Assembly: GCA_044227925.1 (NCBI GenBank)
Contig: JBGAVW010000020.1
Location: 6,759 to 70,758 of the forward strand
DNA from: JADJLQ01 sp044227925
GTDB lineage: Bacteria; Bacteroidota; Bacteroidia; Chitinophagales; Saprospiraceae
Length of the DNA: 64,000 bases
Reading direction: 5' to 3'
Positions 63,584-64,000 of this stretch are shown here, one piece after another. The position numbers and the translations under genes were made by a program. Position 1 is the first letter of the stretch. Every line of letters begins with the position of its first letter. Below the pieces are notes generated by a model that was not told where the DNA came from, ran no database searches, and was given only the letters and a program-made list of their open reading frames with translations.

Positions 63584-63657
63584 GGCGTGGTAGCTCAGCT
63601 GGTTAGAGCACGCGATTCATAATCGCGAGGTCGAGAGTTCAAGTCTCTCTCACGCTA
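63584..63657 (+). tRNA. tRNA-Met (anticodon CAU)
   Basis: A 74-nt cloverleaf. The acceptor is GGCGTGG with TCACGCT, discriminator A. The D arm is GCTCAGCTGGTTAGAGC, the anticodon stem CGCGA/TCGCG holds TTCATAA, and the T arm is GAGAGTTCAAGTCTCTC. The fully paired acceptor and single G-C run in the anticodon stem favour elongator over initiator. A tRNA-Ile with lysidine at C34 cannot be excluded. CCA is not encoded. Confidence 0.93.
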
Positions 63658-64000
63658 CTTTTTACTTTTATATATAATTGATTGTCAATTATTTAATATA
63701 ATTTTATAATCAAAAAGGGTATTTTTAGGGTACTTTTAAATTGCACTTTTATGATCAAATTCAAACAAATTTGAAAGATATAGAAGCTCAGTATCTACTT
63801 CCACTTGAGAAAATAAAAACAATTTTACCATCTTCAAAACCCAATATTCAGCCAGGTTTTATCAGCGACTATTTCTACCAACATAATAATAATATAGCTA
63901 AAAGTTGTTCTAACACAATTAATAAGTCATGAGAGTAAACCAGGTCTAAAAGTACCCCGATTTAAACCTCATTATTTTGGAAGTGACACTCTGATGTGAC
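63658..64000 (+). other. Terminal region with short overlapping open frames, no confident gene
   Basis: A 63-codon frame (63741-63932) and a second frame open from 63898 to a TGA at 63997 overlap. The second ends PRFKPHYFGSDTLM. Together they could be one small gene with a frameshift or a degraded remnant. I recognise no family. The position just after a tRNA is where integrated elements often end, but no integrase or tRNA-end repeat is visible before the window closes. Confidence 0.3.

Overview
The window is AT-rich, densely packed bacterial chromosome from a member of the Bacteroidota, most likely a saprospiral-type environmental lineage. The phylum call rests on three things seen here. There are three giant secreted proteins with type IX secretion (T9SS) C-terminal sorting domains. 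The Bacteroidota -7 promoter box TAnnTTTG recurs just upstream of start codons. The gene families are typical of the group (DUF4920 lipoprotein, parvulin-chaperone trio, IorA/IorB-like molybdoenzyme). The exact lineage is inference. No phage, insertion sequence or CRISPR array is visible.

Layout. 1-6 kb: end of feoB, a dipeptidase-FKBP-trmD operon, a 5'-nucleotidase-like phosphatase, prmC and cdd. 6-11 kb: an export operon (adaptor, MacB-type permease without its own ATPase, TolC), then kdsB. 11-20 kb: a LysM protein, a cystathionine beta-synthase-like enzyme, a ZIP transporter with a PAP2 phosphatase, galE, an IorAB-type molybdenum hydroxylase and a YfcE-like phosphoesterase. 20-25 kb: a 1671-residue cell-surface protein with HYR-like, dockerin-like and cohesin-like modules. 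25-30 kb: an endonuclease/phosphatase-family protein, a methyltransferase, proline dehydrogenase with aroE, two lipoproteins, and tRNA-Leu and tRNA-Gly. 30-36 kb: a secreted MORN-repeat/caspase fusion and a three-gene periplasmic chaperone operon. 36-43 kb: two adjacent paralogous surface proteins built from about 8 and 10 copies of one roughly 108-residue module. 43-52 kb: housekeeping genes (topA, purC) among small lipoproteins, phosphoesterases and kinases. 52-63.5 kb: a carbohydrate region, with an arabinofuranosidase, a haem-containing PQQ-type sugar dehydrogenase and a sugar isomerase-like protein on the minus strand, diverging from a uronate catabolic operon (uxaB-uxaC-kdgK-yhcH family-eda-second kdgK-like kinase-exuT-like). 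tRNA-Met closes the window.

How the genes fit together. The 52-63 kb block reads as a unit for plant-derived sugars and sugar acids. The transporter imports hexuronate. UxaC and UxaB turn galacturonate into altronate. KdgK and Eda take 2-keto-3-deoxygluconate to pyruvate and glyceraldehyde-3-phosphate. The dehydratase that should join the two halves is not in the window. The three large T9SS cargo proteins and the SurA/PrsA-like chaperone operon point to a heavy investment in outer-membrane and surface proteins.

The items most worth follow-up are the tandem repeat surface proteins, the MORN-caspase fusion, the surface protein carrying both cohesin-like and dockerin-like modules, and a set of promoters placed so close to start codons that several mRNAs should be leaderless or nearly so.
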